A stretch of DNA of 64,000 nucleotides, taken from Odontesthes bonariensis (Eukaryota > Chordata > Actinopteri > Atheriniformes > Atherinopsidae). Positions 1 to 11,742 of the stretch are shown piece by piece; position 1 is the first letter of the stretch, and each line of letters opens with the position of its first letter. The DNA is taken from the NCBI RefSeq assembly GCF_027942865.1, contig NC_134516.1, positions 22,345,822-22,409,821 on the forward strand, written 5' to 3'. The notes beneath the pieces were generated by a model. The model was not told the origin of the DNA, searched no databases, and worked only from the letters and a program-made list of their open reading frames with translations. The translations under genes were made by a program, and so were the position numbers.

Positions 1-3000
1 GGGCAGAGCCCAGCGCTTGTGCAGCGGGAGTGCGCGTACCGCGGGACGGTGAACTCCAACCCGGAGTCACTGGCAGTCTTCAATCTCTGCGGAGGGGGTC
101 TCGAGGGCTTCTTCGCCGTGAACCAGTCACGCTACACCATCACGCCTATCATTAGGGCAAAGGGACACGAGCAGGACGTGCGCGCCCTCCAGGACAAGGA
201 CGCGGAGAGCGCGCTCCACGCGTTCACGCGCGAAAGTTTCAGCTTCGAGGCACTGAGTGAAGGGCGCGAGAGCTGCGGGACGCACGACGGGCGTAGAGGA
301 CGCAGAGATGCTCTGGGGAAAAAGCGGAACAGAGTTCGTGGGAAGGGGAAACGGGACAGGGAGGCACTCGCTACGGAGGATGACCACGACTCCCGCGGGC
401 GGAGATGGTGGAGCCGGCTCGCCAAAGCCGCAGCTCTGGATCCGGGCGCGCGGCGCAAGAGGTCAGTGTCCCGCGCCAGGCATGTGGAGCTGCTCTTGGT
501 GGCGGACGATACCATGACCAAGAAATACGGCAAGGACTTGAACCACTACCTGCTCACACTGGCCTCCATCGCCTCTAAACTGTACGGCCATGCCAGCATC
601 GAGAACCCCATCCGGATCTCCGTGGTGAAGGTGACAACGGTCACCGAGAAGGAGAAGGGGCTGGAGGTGTCCAAGAACGCGGCGGCGACCCTGAAAAGCT
701 TCTGTAAGTGGCAGAACCAGCAAAACCCTCTGGATGACGACCACCAACATCACCACGACGCGGCCATCCTCTTCACCAGGCAGGTAAACAAACACCCCCT
801 CGCTTTACGCGCCTCCACCTGTCCACTCTATGCACCTCGCACACTCGCGGAGGCGCCGGCTCAGCCTGTCCTCTCACGCAGGGGAGAGATATGCAGCTTT
901 CAGCACTGGTGTGATGCCAAGGTAGTGAAGTGACGAAACTGTTTTTGTTTCGGTGGTGCACGCGGTGGCAGTTGGTTCACTGTTACTAAGCGCTTTGTTG
1001 GAGCCACGGAACACGAATAAACACGCATGAATGAAAAAGCTTACATGGCACATGTAATGTCTCTTGTCAGCACTTCCCACTTGAATTACAGCTGATCAGA
1101 AGTGTAGCTTGCACAACCTGCTTATGTTCACCTAAAAAAAAAAAAATGTTTTTCTTTAATCTTCTTCATATATGTGCGTGTGTGTATACGTGCGTAATGT
1201 GGCGCGGCATCAATGAAACAGCCTTTTAAAATAACCATTTCCTGTGCCTGGTGATTTTCTAGGCAGGCTCCTCTGTCTCCAGCCTCCCCCTCCCAGTCCC
1301 TTGACAGCCTTGGAGTATGTGTGATCTCTCGCGCGTGCTCGCCGCCATGCACGCACATTCTTCTCAGGGCAGGAGATTTCCAATCAGCTGCTGGTTGCGT
1401 TGCAGAAATATCTCCATAACTCCCCTGAAACTGCATTTCATTTGGGAGACATCACAGTCTTGCTTTCCAACTCTTTTATTCTTTCTCTCATCAGTCTAAT
1501 CTGTACATATTTTCCCTGTTATGTTTCCAGTGTCTGTCAGCTGGGGCTGGGAACTGTCCATAGCCTGTATAAGCTGTCAGAAAAACAAATATCCACCCTG
1601 TTAGAAGCTGTACCATTACTGAGACCACACTCATCCATTGCTTCTTTCACCATCCCTTTCTCTCCCCTCCCTCTCCTCACTCCCTCCTCTATAACTGCCA
1701 GGTCCAAAGCCACAGGGCAGCAGCAGATCTGCTTGCATTTCTTTACCTCCTTGGGTGTGGCTTCATGGTGGTTAACTCCAGCTTTGCCTTGGACTGCAGA
1801 GTGCTTAAGTCATGCAAGGTCTTGTCATGGCTTGGCCAAAAAAGCACGCAGAAGTGGTATTACCACGGATCTCCCGCACTTGAGCATAGTTGGCAAGGCC
1901 ACCGGTAGTGCATACCTGAGGTCAGCACGCTGGCCATGTGGCACAGCTGCTGTGTGCCAAACACCTTGTGGCTCCTAGTAACCCCTATTGCCACTACACC
2001 TGCAGGAGTGTTAGTGAAAGAGCTTCGGCGAAGAGGAGTGAAATCCTCGGATGTTTGGTTTTGGCTGGGTTGGGAAGGGTCAGGCGGGCATGGAAACAGG
2101 AGTCCAGATACCGAGAAAGATTCAAAAGAGACAGGAAGCCCTTGTAAAACATGACGGGCAGTGTACCATGATTTTTCTCCTTCTTACTGCTGCAGCTTGG
2201 ATCTTTTGAAAATACTCATGCTTACCTTTGTGTTGCACATCCACCCAGTTGTTCCATTGGTGTGAATAATCTAGTAGGGCTCAGTTTTGGACAGCACCAA
2301 ATTAAAGTGTTTTAGAAGGTGGCCAAAATCTATAAGCCATAGAGTAATGTGCCCATGAATGGCACATGTTAGCTTCGTAGTAGCATATCAGTAAACACTG
2401 AATTTGTATCTCAACTGTCTCAGTGTTTGCATTATAAATAAACCTGCTTCTGGACCTTCTACAGGAAAGAAAATTAGCCTATAGACGCCTAAATCATGCA
2501 GAAGAACCACTAAGTTAAGCTTTGGGGTCGTGATCTCAAACCATCACCTCCCTTCAACCTTTGAACTCTTTGGCTATTAAAGGTCATTATCAGGATTCTT
2601 TTGTGCCACTTTGTTGACCATTTTGACAGGCAGAACTAAGGTAGCAGCTCCAGGGGTTTATTTTGAAAAGCCGCATTCCTGTGAGATTGTCTTTCTTGAG
2701 GGTTTCTTGTCCATCCGTATTACCGAAACAGGTTCCACAAAGATGTAAGTAAAGATGCTGTTGTCATGAAACTATGTTCATTGGCCTCCCATTCTTTACG
2801 ATAATCCCACTCTCACATTTCGCCACTAATCATTTTGTGAGTGGCTGTCAGAAAAAGTCAGAAAATGTCCAGAGCAGCACAAACAGAATGCAGGCCTTAC
2901 TGTTTCCACTGACAGAGAGCCAGTAAGGAAATAACAGAATTTGGCTCCTACTTTGCTGCATTTTGAGCTGGAAAAAAAACAAGCTTGGCGTACATAAAGC

Positions 3001-6000
3001 ATGAGAATGTGTTAACAGTTTTCTCTGGAAAATAACTTGCAGCCTAAATGGAAATGGTGAAGATTTGGCTGCCTCTGAATGTCAGAGGTGTAAAATAATT
3101 GGATAGTAGTTTACATCTAAAAATAGCTCTTCTTTCAGCAAAGTATTTGAAGCAACTTTGAAGTGGATCCCAATTTTTGTAGTGCGCTGAAGTAAATCTC
3201 ATCATGAGCGTTGAGTCAGACCGTCCCATTGTTCCCACATGGGAGTGCACAAGGGCACAGAGTTGGAGGGAGCTCGCCTCTTTGTGGCTGGGTCCAATTA
3301 CACCAACACCCCGTACTCGCTGTGAGCTGACCCGTGTGGCAGTGTCACCCAGTTCCTCACATGCCAGCACCGGAACAAAACAACGGGCGCATTGAGGGGA
3401 CTCGGGGCACTTCTGAGTGTGTATCTGTGCATGTGGGAACATTGAATGTTACGCATGGTTGTGTTGTTTTGAGCTCGGACAGCAGACAAAGCGCCACTAT
3501 AAGTCGGCCAGAGTTGTGGAGATACTGACGTACGTGCGTGTCTTCACTTAGCTACACATTTTCTTTTTCATTTACTTTACACATAGTTAGGTTTTAGGAT
3601 ACAAGCTGATTTAAGGGCTGATCTTTTGTGCACAAGTTGATGTTACAGGACTGTCATTTGACTCAAATCATTTGGAAATGTACCGAAAGGATGGAGTTCA
3701 CATTCAGCTTTATTTGTTACAGTCGTATAGTAGAGGTTAGATCAGAGAGAGAAACCAGAAAACAAGGAATGAAGCCAAATAGTTTTTATGACCAAAGGAC
3801 TGGAAGGCATGGCCTGATGAATGAGGAAATGGGGAGAAATGTCATAGAAAGTAACATGTTGATGAAGACACAGCCTGTACCTGTGATCTGTTTTGTCTAC
3901 ATAGTTACTGTATGTCATTTACCCTCTCCTCTGTGTCTATACATTAAAGTGTACATTTCCCAGCCCTCGCCCCCATCACAGTCAGTCCCACTGTTTGTTT
4001 TAAATGCTCTTGATATTTCACACGTCCTTTACTTCGTCTGGCATATGTTGACAACCTGCAGACAGCTCCTGCATCCCAAACCCTCGACTTCGGCCCCTTG
4101 TCTGTCGACTTTATGCAACTGGCCAGAGAACTCGGTCTGTCCTGTAACAACACTGACTCTTCACACTGAGATGCATGGGTGACTTTAAAGCCCACTACTG
4201 TTTGCAGTCATGGTCAAAAGCACCTTTTGAACGCAGACCTTTGGCTGGTTCATGTGCTCATTCAGAGAAAAATAACATTTCTTCGAACAGCATGGAACAT
4301 GACATCCTATCTCGAATACTGTTTTTGGAGCATCAAAGCATTGGTGTTATGTTTCTAGGGAGCGTCCATCTTGCCAGAATTCAACTTATCAGTTTCTGAT
4401 AAAAAAGCATGGGTGTTCTTACCATTTACTAAACTGAACTGGCAGCTGTGGATGAACTTCAGATGTGACAGCAGTCAACACCAGCAGATCCTGAGGAGGT
4501 TAGTGCTTCTGCAGCATCTGAACTGGGGAGTGTTTTGTCATTGAAACGAGTACAGAACAACACTCAGTGACTCAAACAAGTCTTTGCTCTCCAAAAGAGT
4601 TTGATTTTATCATTTGCTTCCATTGAAAGCGCTTCATTGAACTGATTAGTTGAAGTTTGCTTGTGTTAGACAAAATGTTAGGCTCGTCCCGTCACCTGTC
4701 GACGGCTTTTTGAAAATCCCTCTTCTTTACCGAACTGTTATGAAATACATAGAGATGACTTCCCTTCTGTGGTTAATCCTCATTGAGAATTACCAGCGAG
4801 TATTTAAAGTTTTGGTCATTTGCTACCATCATTGTGTGTCAGTGCTGGTTATGTTAGAGGAGAGTAATGATGGCCTGATAAAGAATGAGTAGAATTTTTC
4901 ACTAGTCGATCCATAAACCAAGCGTATGAGTACACTGCTTATTTGACTGCTAGTGGCATGGCAATGGTCAAAGCTTAGAAACATTTGGGTCAGACCTAGT
5001 TTCCATTATTGGAAAATTTGAGTCACCTTTAAAAGGATTTGCAATGGCATAACTGTTATAGGGAAAAGATTGTGTCACAAACGTGTTTTTTTAGTGATTT
5101 TGGATGTGCTCCAGGAGTCTACAACATGCTAACAAAGCGGTGTGGGTGCTGCATGGTTTAAATATTGATATAAAATCATAAGTTTAGCTGCTTTTGTATG
5201 TTACATTGAACTCGAAGCACAGTTTGGTGGGTCATAAAACTGGGAGGACAAATTGCCTGATAATGTTTCTCCCTGAAAAGTTTAGAGTCCATAACTATGT
5301 TAGTCTGGATGAAAGCGGTGGATGAAAGATTGATGTTTCAGCTGTAGAGCGCAACAATTAGCCTTTTTTCCTAAGGGACAATAAAGGAATACACGCAGGT
5401 CTGTGTTGTCTCTCATCATCATTGGTGGCTACCCGTCTCATCAATGGTTGCTTTTCATCGGCTTTCGGGGGATCTCACGGAGTGAGCTACCCACTTTGGG
5501 CATGAGGGACTTCTGTGTATGTGTGTGTCTGCGTCTGGCTCTCTGTTTGTTTAATACCAGAGTTGGCTTAAGTTTCAAGTGGTCTTGTACCTCTCACACA
5601 CATAAGCACAGCTCTGATCGTCTCCTGACCTTTGCAGCCAGCTTGCCACCTGTTCTCCTGTTGTTTCTGCCAATATTACTGTAACCCCTTGTTCTCTCAG
5701 TTCTTCTCTTTAATTTCCGGCACTACCCCATCCTTTCCCCCAGGAGGCTGATTCTGAACTTATTTTTGTTTCCCTCCTTCCATCTCCATCTTTGCTCTTT
5801 CAAGGCCTTTGGATGAAAGCAACTCTCTGCGGAGACTTGGCAGACGGGAGAAGTAAACAAGTAGATGTGAGTTTTGGGGTTCTTTCAGGTATTATTAATC
5901 TGTAACAATTCAACTAGAGATCCCCAAATTTTACCCATGTTTCCTGTTACATTGTGCTGTATCAGTAAAAGCTGTGCATACATGACATGGGGAAACAAAA

Positions 6001-9000
6001 ACAGCTCTCGTACAAGAGCCTGGGAGGAGATGAATGAATAAATAAATGATACCGAGTGAGTTGTAAAGAGGAGTGAAACAGTGTTGGAAAGGGGAAACAG
6101 AGAAAATAGAAAGATTAAAAAGGGCTTCCCTCTACAGTTTTTGTGCTTGTCTGCTCACAGACGAGTAGAGAGAAACTTCAGCTCTGTTTGGCTCTCGGTG
6201 GCCATCCATGCAGTCAGAATCGGCCTTTGTTTGCTCCGTGCGTATCCGGCAGTCAGCTGGCAAAAGCACGCACAGTCTTCCTTTACAGTTGATTCATGTG
6301 TTTTGTGCGTGTCCAGTAAAGTGTATGTGTATGTCCTGATTCCTATACAGTTTGTATTTGCAAGCATTTTATAGCTACTAAGATGTAGTTATCTGTGTGT
6401 GTTTGTGTGTGGGTGTGTGTGTTTATGTGTGTGTGAGATGGTTCCACCCAGTCAATCATCTGTGTGAGTGCACACACAAGGGAGTTTGTTCCAACGCGAT
6501 CGGCCCGGAACGGGTAAACACCCTCCCCACAGAGCCTCTCACACGACCCAGCAGGCCTGTCAGCACCACTTAACATGACGATTCATCCTTTCCCTGGGAT
6601 GTGTGTGTGTCTACAATCTCAAGCGCACATGCATGGACGTCTGTCTCTTGACGCCGCTGCTCAACTGTGGGCTGAATGTACATTGGAGCCTGTTGCAGTG
6701 TGTGTACGAGCACTCGCAATGGCTCATGTGCAGGAACATGTGCACTGATGTGACGGTACGATTAGCTGATTGATCTGTGCTCTCAGAGGGGCCCGACTGT
6801 GCAGCCCGAGGCCTCGTCTACATGGACATGTGTGGGAATGAAAAGACGGATCGATGCTGTGTTCTCGCTGAAAGGCAGACTGAAAGATTTCCCTCACAAC
6901 AGCATCAGCCCCCAATGATTCTGATTAAAAACATGTTGATAAAAAAGAAAAAGGTGGCAGATGCAGCTTTAATCTTAGGTGTTGCACTTAATGACCTGAA
7001 CAGCTGAGAGCATGAAGGGAACAATGACCCGTTTGTGGAAAGTCAAGTTTTTAATCAGCATTTAGTTTCGCATTTGAACGCACAGCTGATATACTGACGA
7101 TTATCTGGCAACACACTTTGAAAACAGTTTAGAAAAGTCCCGACACTGATGGTTTTTTCGCGCTTTTTATGTAGATGTTGATTTAAACATGCTGTGTTGC
7201 CTTTCTGCAGGACCTCTGTGGCCACCACTCCTGCGACACCCTGGGCATGGCAGACGTCGGCACCATCTGCACCCCTGAGAGAAGCTGCGCTGTCATCGAG
7301 GATGACGGGCTTCACGCCGCGTTTACTGTCGCACATGAGATAGGTAGGCATGGATGCACCCGTATATAAAACAACACAATCACTCCAGGGCACGCACATC
7401 TGTCAGCACACCTCTCTCATGGATTAATATCACATCATTCACCTCATAACCTGAGCCCTCGGTATGTTTTCTTTGCTCATTTTTCCTGCATGTGCGTATT
7501 CCGAGACAAGTCTGGTCATTTCTCACATTGCTGACATTCTGTGCTGCGCTGACAGAAAGTTTTCAGGCCGTTCAAGGTTTCCATATTTTGTAGTGTCTGA
7601 ACTCATCTTAAAATAGATTTGTTTTTTGTTTTTCCCCCATCTTTCTACACACAGTTGTCAACACCAGCTTTAAAAAAAAACAACTTATGAAGTGTTCATC
7701 TGATTAAAAAGAAATAACAGACTAAAATATTCCGATTTACATTCGGATTCAAACCTTTCTCTCAGTGCTCAGTTGACTACTTGCTCTATAATTTTCTCCA
7801 TGTGTCCTCCATCCTTTACATCACCTGTTTCCCTGTGCCTCAGGTCACCTGCTCGGCCTGTCCCACGACGACTCCAAGTTCTGCGAGGAGCGCTTTGGGG
7901 TGAACAGCGACAAGCGCCTCATGTCCTCTATTCTCACCTCCATCGACGCCTCCAAACCATGGAGCCGCTGCACCTCAGCAACCATCACTGACTTCTTTGA
8001 CGACGGCAATGGTGAGTGTGGATGAAAATTTATAACAATGAAAAGCACTAGGACACAAATACAGAATGGACAAGTTCTACCTGCGAGGGGAAGATCCATT
8101 CATATTATTCACAATCCTTTTCACTTCTTTTAATAATGAAGCTACAGAGCAGCCAAAGCCAAGTCATGCTTTGTGCTCCAGTTTCATCAAGCAGTATCAG
8201 TCATGACAGCTATAAAGCACTACTGTTGACATTTTTCTCAGCAGTTCCATGCCTTTTGGCGTAATTCATGTACCAACAACATCATTTCAGTCTTGACAAT
8301 ATCAGCTGCTGCTGCTCACCCTGCACTTTTATTAAACAAAAGCTCACCCAGGCTACATTCTGCTGTTGGACTTCTCCCATTCTCTACAGCGTTGCCTTTT
8401 TTATTTCATAAAATATCTGCAAAGTTACGAAGCTCAAAGAGTACACCAAAGGGAGTTGTTCTCTCTACGACAGATGGTGCTGCTCCTGAACAACCTGAAA
8501 CATGTTGTTTGTAGTCCAGGTTTTCTTTCTTTCCTCAAAAACGTCCCTACGAAACACATGCAAGACTGAACATGTAAGCATTTAAATCTATCCTTGACCC
8601 TTACATTAAAATTCTGAATGCATTTAATGTCTTTAAAATTGTCTTCTTTTTCTTTTATGCTCCATTCCAGCCGAATGTCTCCTCGACTCTCCTCGCCTGC
8701 CCCTTCTTGGCCCAGAAGAACTCCCGGGACAAAGCTACGACGCCGTCCGTCAGTGTCGCCTGGCCTTTGGCCCCGAGTACACCGTCTGCCCGGGCATGGA
8801 TGTATGCTCTCGGCTTTGGTGCGCCGTGATACGCCAGGGACAGATGGTGTGTCTGACCAAGAAGCTGCCGTCGGTGGAGGGAACGCCCTGCGGGAAAGGA
8901 CGCATCTGCCTGCAGGGAAAATGCGTGGACAAGACCCGCAAGAAGCACTACTCGGTAAGAGGGGTGGATGTCACCAGAATGTGAGAAACACAGGGGACAT

Positions 9001-11742
9001 TGAGATGGGGAAGAGACCATTTCTAGATTTGTTTGACAAAGATCTGCGTAGAAAACAGAATAATCGTATCATTCAGTACACAGAGATGCTTTTAAGAGAG
9101 AGATCCTTTATGTGGCTTCATTGTGTGGCCTGCTTTATTTATGCTACTGACTGCGCTGTGAGTTCCCGAAGCTTCATTCATACACATCTAATTTAGGTTC
9201 GTCTTGAAGGAGTTAAGGGACCATATCTGTTCTTGGCTGGCTCTCCAAACTTTTTGCGTATCAGGGGAGGAAAAGACATTAAAAGTAAAAAAGGATGGAA
9301 AAGAAAAAAAAAGGAAAGAATGTTTTCTCCATGTTTGTATGTCACATGACGTTTGATGAGCCTAACTCGCTCCTTGGCAGCGGACTGCTTGTGTGGATCC
9401 GGCCCAAGTTCTGCCTGGCCTCCTTTTCTCTGCCTTACTCGGTACCCCTTATTCCAACATTAAACCCCATCCCCCCATCCATTTTAGACTTCAGAGTCTT
9501 TACTCTACATATTTCTTTCAGTGTGATTGCAGATTAAGAGGAATCGGTGGAAAGAAGTGGTTTAAGTACAATAAAGACTTGTGAGTGGAAGTAAATGGAA
9601 AAGCTGTGTCCAAAGAGAGCTTGCAGAATTTGAGGATTAAAGCAAATCAACTTTGTCTCGTAAAAATGTTAAACACTACTTATGCAGTCAGTTTTATCAC
9701 TTATGAGTCATATACCAGTGGTTGGAAAAACACAAAAATAAGTTTGCTACCTAAAGTATTTCATTCAGGCTGTTCCGCAGGGGAGCCACGTGAGCTTTAG
9801 GCCTACTGAGTGGCTACAATCAGACTTCAGTTATTATCACATGACGAGTGTCTTTTTTTTCCACACTCCAATGAATATCACATTTTTCTTGTTCACAGAT
9901 CTGTCTCTGAAGGGCATTTTCCTACAACACGTGGTTTGGCTTGCGGCCATTCCAACTTCCAACATGTCTGATAAGCACTAATTGTTCTCTCTCATCTCCT
10001 TAATTTTTTTCCTCTTTATTTTCTTCCCTCTGATCTTTCTTCTTCTGTCATTTTCAACAACGCTGATATCGGCTTTCATCTACACCACCCCTTTCTCGGC
10101 TCTACGCTCCTGTGCTCCCTCTCTCAGGCATCCAACCACGGCAGCTGGAGTTCTTGGGGTCCTTGGGGTCCATGCTCCAGAACTTGTGGAGGAGGCGTGC
10201 AGTTTGCCCAGCGTTTGTGCAACAACCCGCCACCAAGGAACAACGGGCGCTACTGCACGGGCAAGAGAGCCATCTATCGATCCTGTTACGTCACTCCATG
10301 CCCGGCATCAAGTGAGTGTGAGAATAATGACATTATTGTCATAATAAGATTAACAAATACAATGTGTTTCAGCTCAAACTTCTCTCAATGGAACTTCTCT
10401 GCAGATAAGAGTTTCCGCCAGGAGCAGTGCGATGTGCGCAACGGTCCTCAGACAGATCCTAAAGGGGTGAAGACTTTTGTGGAGTGGGTGCCAAAGTACG
10501 CTGGAGTTCTCCCTAAAGATGTGTGCAAGTTAACTTGCAGAGCTAAAGGAACAGGCTACTATGTGGTGTTTTCCCAGAGAGTGAGTAAGGCGTGCGTCAA
10601 AGGGGGAGCTGTGTTTGTTGAAAAGGAGGACGATTAAAGATGATGCTTTCTGTTTTCAGGTGGCAGACGGGACGGACTGTCGTCCTCACAGCAGTTCGGT
10701 GTGTGTGAAAGGGAAATGTGTGCGCACAGGCTGCGACGGCATCATTGGCTCCAAGCTCCAGTTTGACAAGTGTGGGATATGTGGAGGTGACAGCACGGGA
10801 TGTGTACGGGTAGTGGGAAACTTCACAAAGAAGAGGTGAGTTGGAGAGACAGTTGATGCAAAAACAAACGTGTTGAAATGGACATTTTTACAATTAGCTC
10901 AATCTTTAGGTAAAACAAGTTATGCCAGATCCAAAAGACGGTGCAGCTATTGGATGGTTCTGTTATCTATATTACTGTACATAGATCAAGTAATGATTAA
11001 GAGCATCATACATCCGGCACAGATCTGACCCCCTCCTCTACTTCTTCTCCTGCCACATAGCAAAGGCTACACTGATGTAGTGAAGATCCCGGCTGGCTCT
11101 ACTCACATCAAGGTTCGTCAGCACAAAGCCAAGGACCAGACCCGCTACACTGCATACCTGGCCCTCCGACGGCCCAACGGCGACTACCTCCTGAATGGCA
11201 AGTTCATGATCTCCACCTCAGAGACCATCATCCCTCTCAACGGTTCTTTGCTTAACTACAGCGGCTGGAGCCAGCGGGACGAGTGGCTTCACAGCATGGG
11301 CCCCGCAGCCCTCCAAGAACCATTAGTGGTCCAGATTCTAGCTACAGACGCCAAAAAGCCCCTGGATGTCCGTTATAGCTTCTTCATGCCGCGGTGGACA
11401 GCTCCACAGCAGCCATCCGTTCTGAAGTTGGCCTCTTCCCAGAGCACCACGGCGACATCCACAACCACAAGAACCATCACTTCCACCACCACTCGCACCA
11501 CTACATCTTCCTCTGCTCCCCCTACTCTGGTGCCAGGGCCACCTTCGGCTCTGAGTACCTCACCCCCAAACCCAGGGCCCCAGTGGGTAACAGGACCATG
11601 GATGATGTGCTCCAGGACTTGTGATAATGGCTGGCAGAGCCGGACGGTGCAGTGCAAGGACCAGGACGGGAAACTGTCCAAGGGCTGCATGCTGGGCGTC
11701 CGCCCCTCTGCATTCAAACACTGTCTGGTAAAGAAATGTTGA
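1..11742 (+). CDS. adamts5: ADAMTS5 (aggrecanase-2) metalloprotease, 5'-truncated, 8 exons
   Basis: Secreted zinc metalloprotease that in vertebrates cleaves aggrecan and versican. Exons read from the splice sites: 1-783 (open at the left edge), 7211-7343, 7844-8011, 8671-8954, 10128-10311, 10405-10580, 10660-10835 and 11061-11742 (TGA). Joined they give 861 residues in one frame; human ADAMTS5 has 930, so the signal peptide and early prodomain lie outside the window. Domains, numbered from the first visible residue: prodomain 1-154 ending at furin site RRKR; metalloprotease with [13 protein letters not shown] (zinc ligands H303, H307, H313; catalytic E304) and the Met-turn LMSS; disintegrin-like and WCAVV-type Cys-rich stretches; central TSP1 repeat from about 461 ([19 protein letters not shown]); Cys-rich and spacer; one C-terminal TSP1 (about 810-861) ending LVKKC. 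A single TSP1 after the spacer is the ADAMTS5 arrangement and separates it from ADAMTS1. Odd feature: a Thr/Ser/Pro-rich linker at about 765-808. Confidence 0.95.
452..463 (+). other. adamts5: Furin cleavage site of ADAMTS5
   Basis: The codons read RRKR followed by [15 protein letters not shown], the usual junction between prodomain and catalytic domain in this family. Cleavage here by furin-like convertases would release the mature enzyme. The preceding prodomain also has a strongly basic run ([19 protein letters not shown]), which could give further dibasic sites. Confidence 0.85.
784..7210 (+). other. adamts5 intron 1 (6.4 kb)
   Basis: Donor AG|GTAAAC after codon CAG and acceptor TTCTGCAG|GACCTC, phase 0. 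No exon-like segment was found. It contains an A-run near 1133-1146 and an imperfect (TG)n tract at about 6393-6435. An open frame at about 1400-1978 does not begin with ATG and resembles no protein I recognise. Confidence 0.85.
6393..6435. repeat. Imperfect (TG)n microsatellite
   Basis: TG dinucleotides interrupted by TTTG and GGG, inside adamts5 intron 1. Confidence 0.9.
7344..7843 (+). other. adamts5 intron 2
   Basis: Phase 1 intron that splits the glycine codon of the HEIGH zinc motif (ATA G|GTAGGC ... CTCAG|GT CAC). Nothing else recognised inside. Confidence 0.9.
8012..8670 (+). other. adamts5 intron 3
   Basis: Phase 1 intron (AAT G|GTGAGT ... TTCCAG|CC GAA) separating the end of the catalytic domain from the disintegrin-like region. 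The adjacent paralogue adamts1 has no intron at this position. No other content recognised. Confidence 0.9.
8955..10127 (+). other. adamts5 intron 4
   Basis: Phase 0 intron (TCG|GTAAGA ... CTCTCAG|GCATCC) just before the central TSP1 exon. A-rich around 9298-9320 and T-rich before the acceptor. No repeat family or exon recognised. Confidence 0.85.
11440..11575 (+). other. adamts5: Thr/Ser/Pro-rich (mucin-like) linker coding segment
   Basis: Within the last adamts5 exon, between the spacer and the final TSP1, the frame encodes runs such as [20 protein letters not shown] followed by Pro/Ser-rich sequence. Human ADAMTS5 has a shorter linker here. The composition suggests dense O-glycosylation. 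The underlying DNA is an imperfect ACC/ACN repeat, so expansion by slippage is likely. Confidence 0.85.

Noticed and set aside
1400..1978. 192-codon open frame in adamts5 intron 1
   Set aside because: Begins with TTG, matches no family I recognise, and lies in an intron confirmed by the flanking exons.
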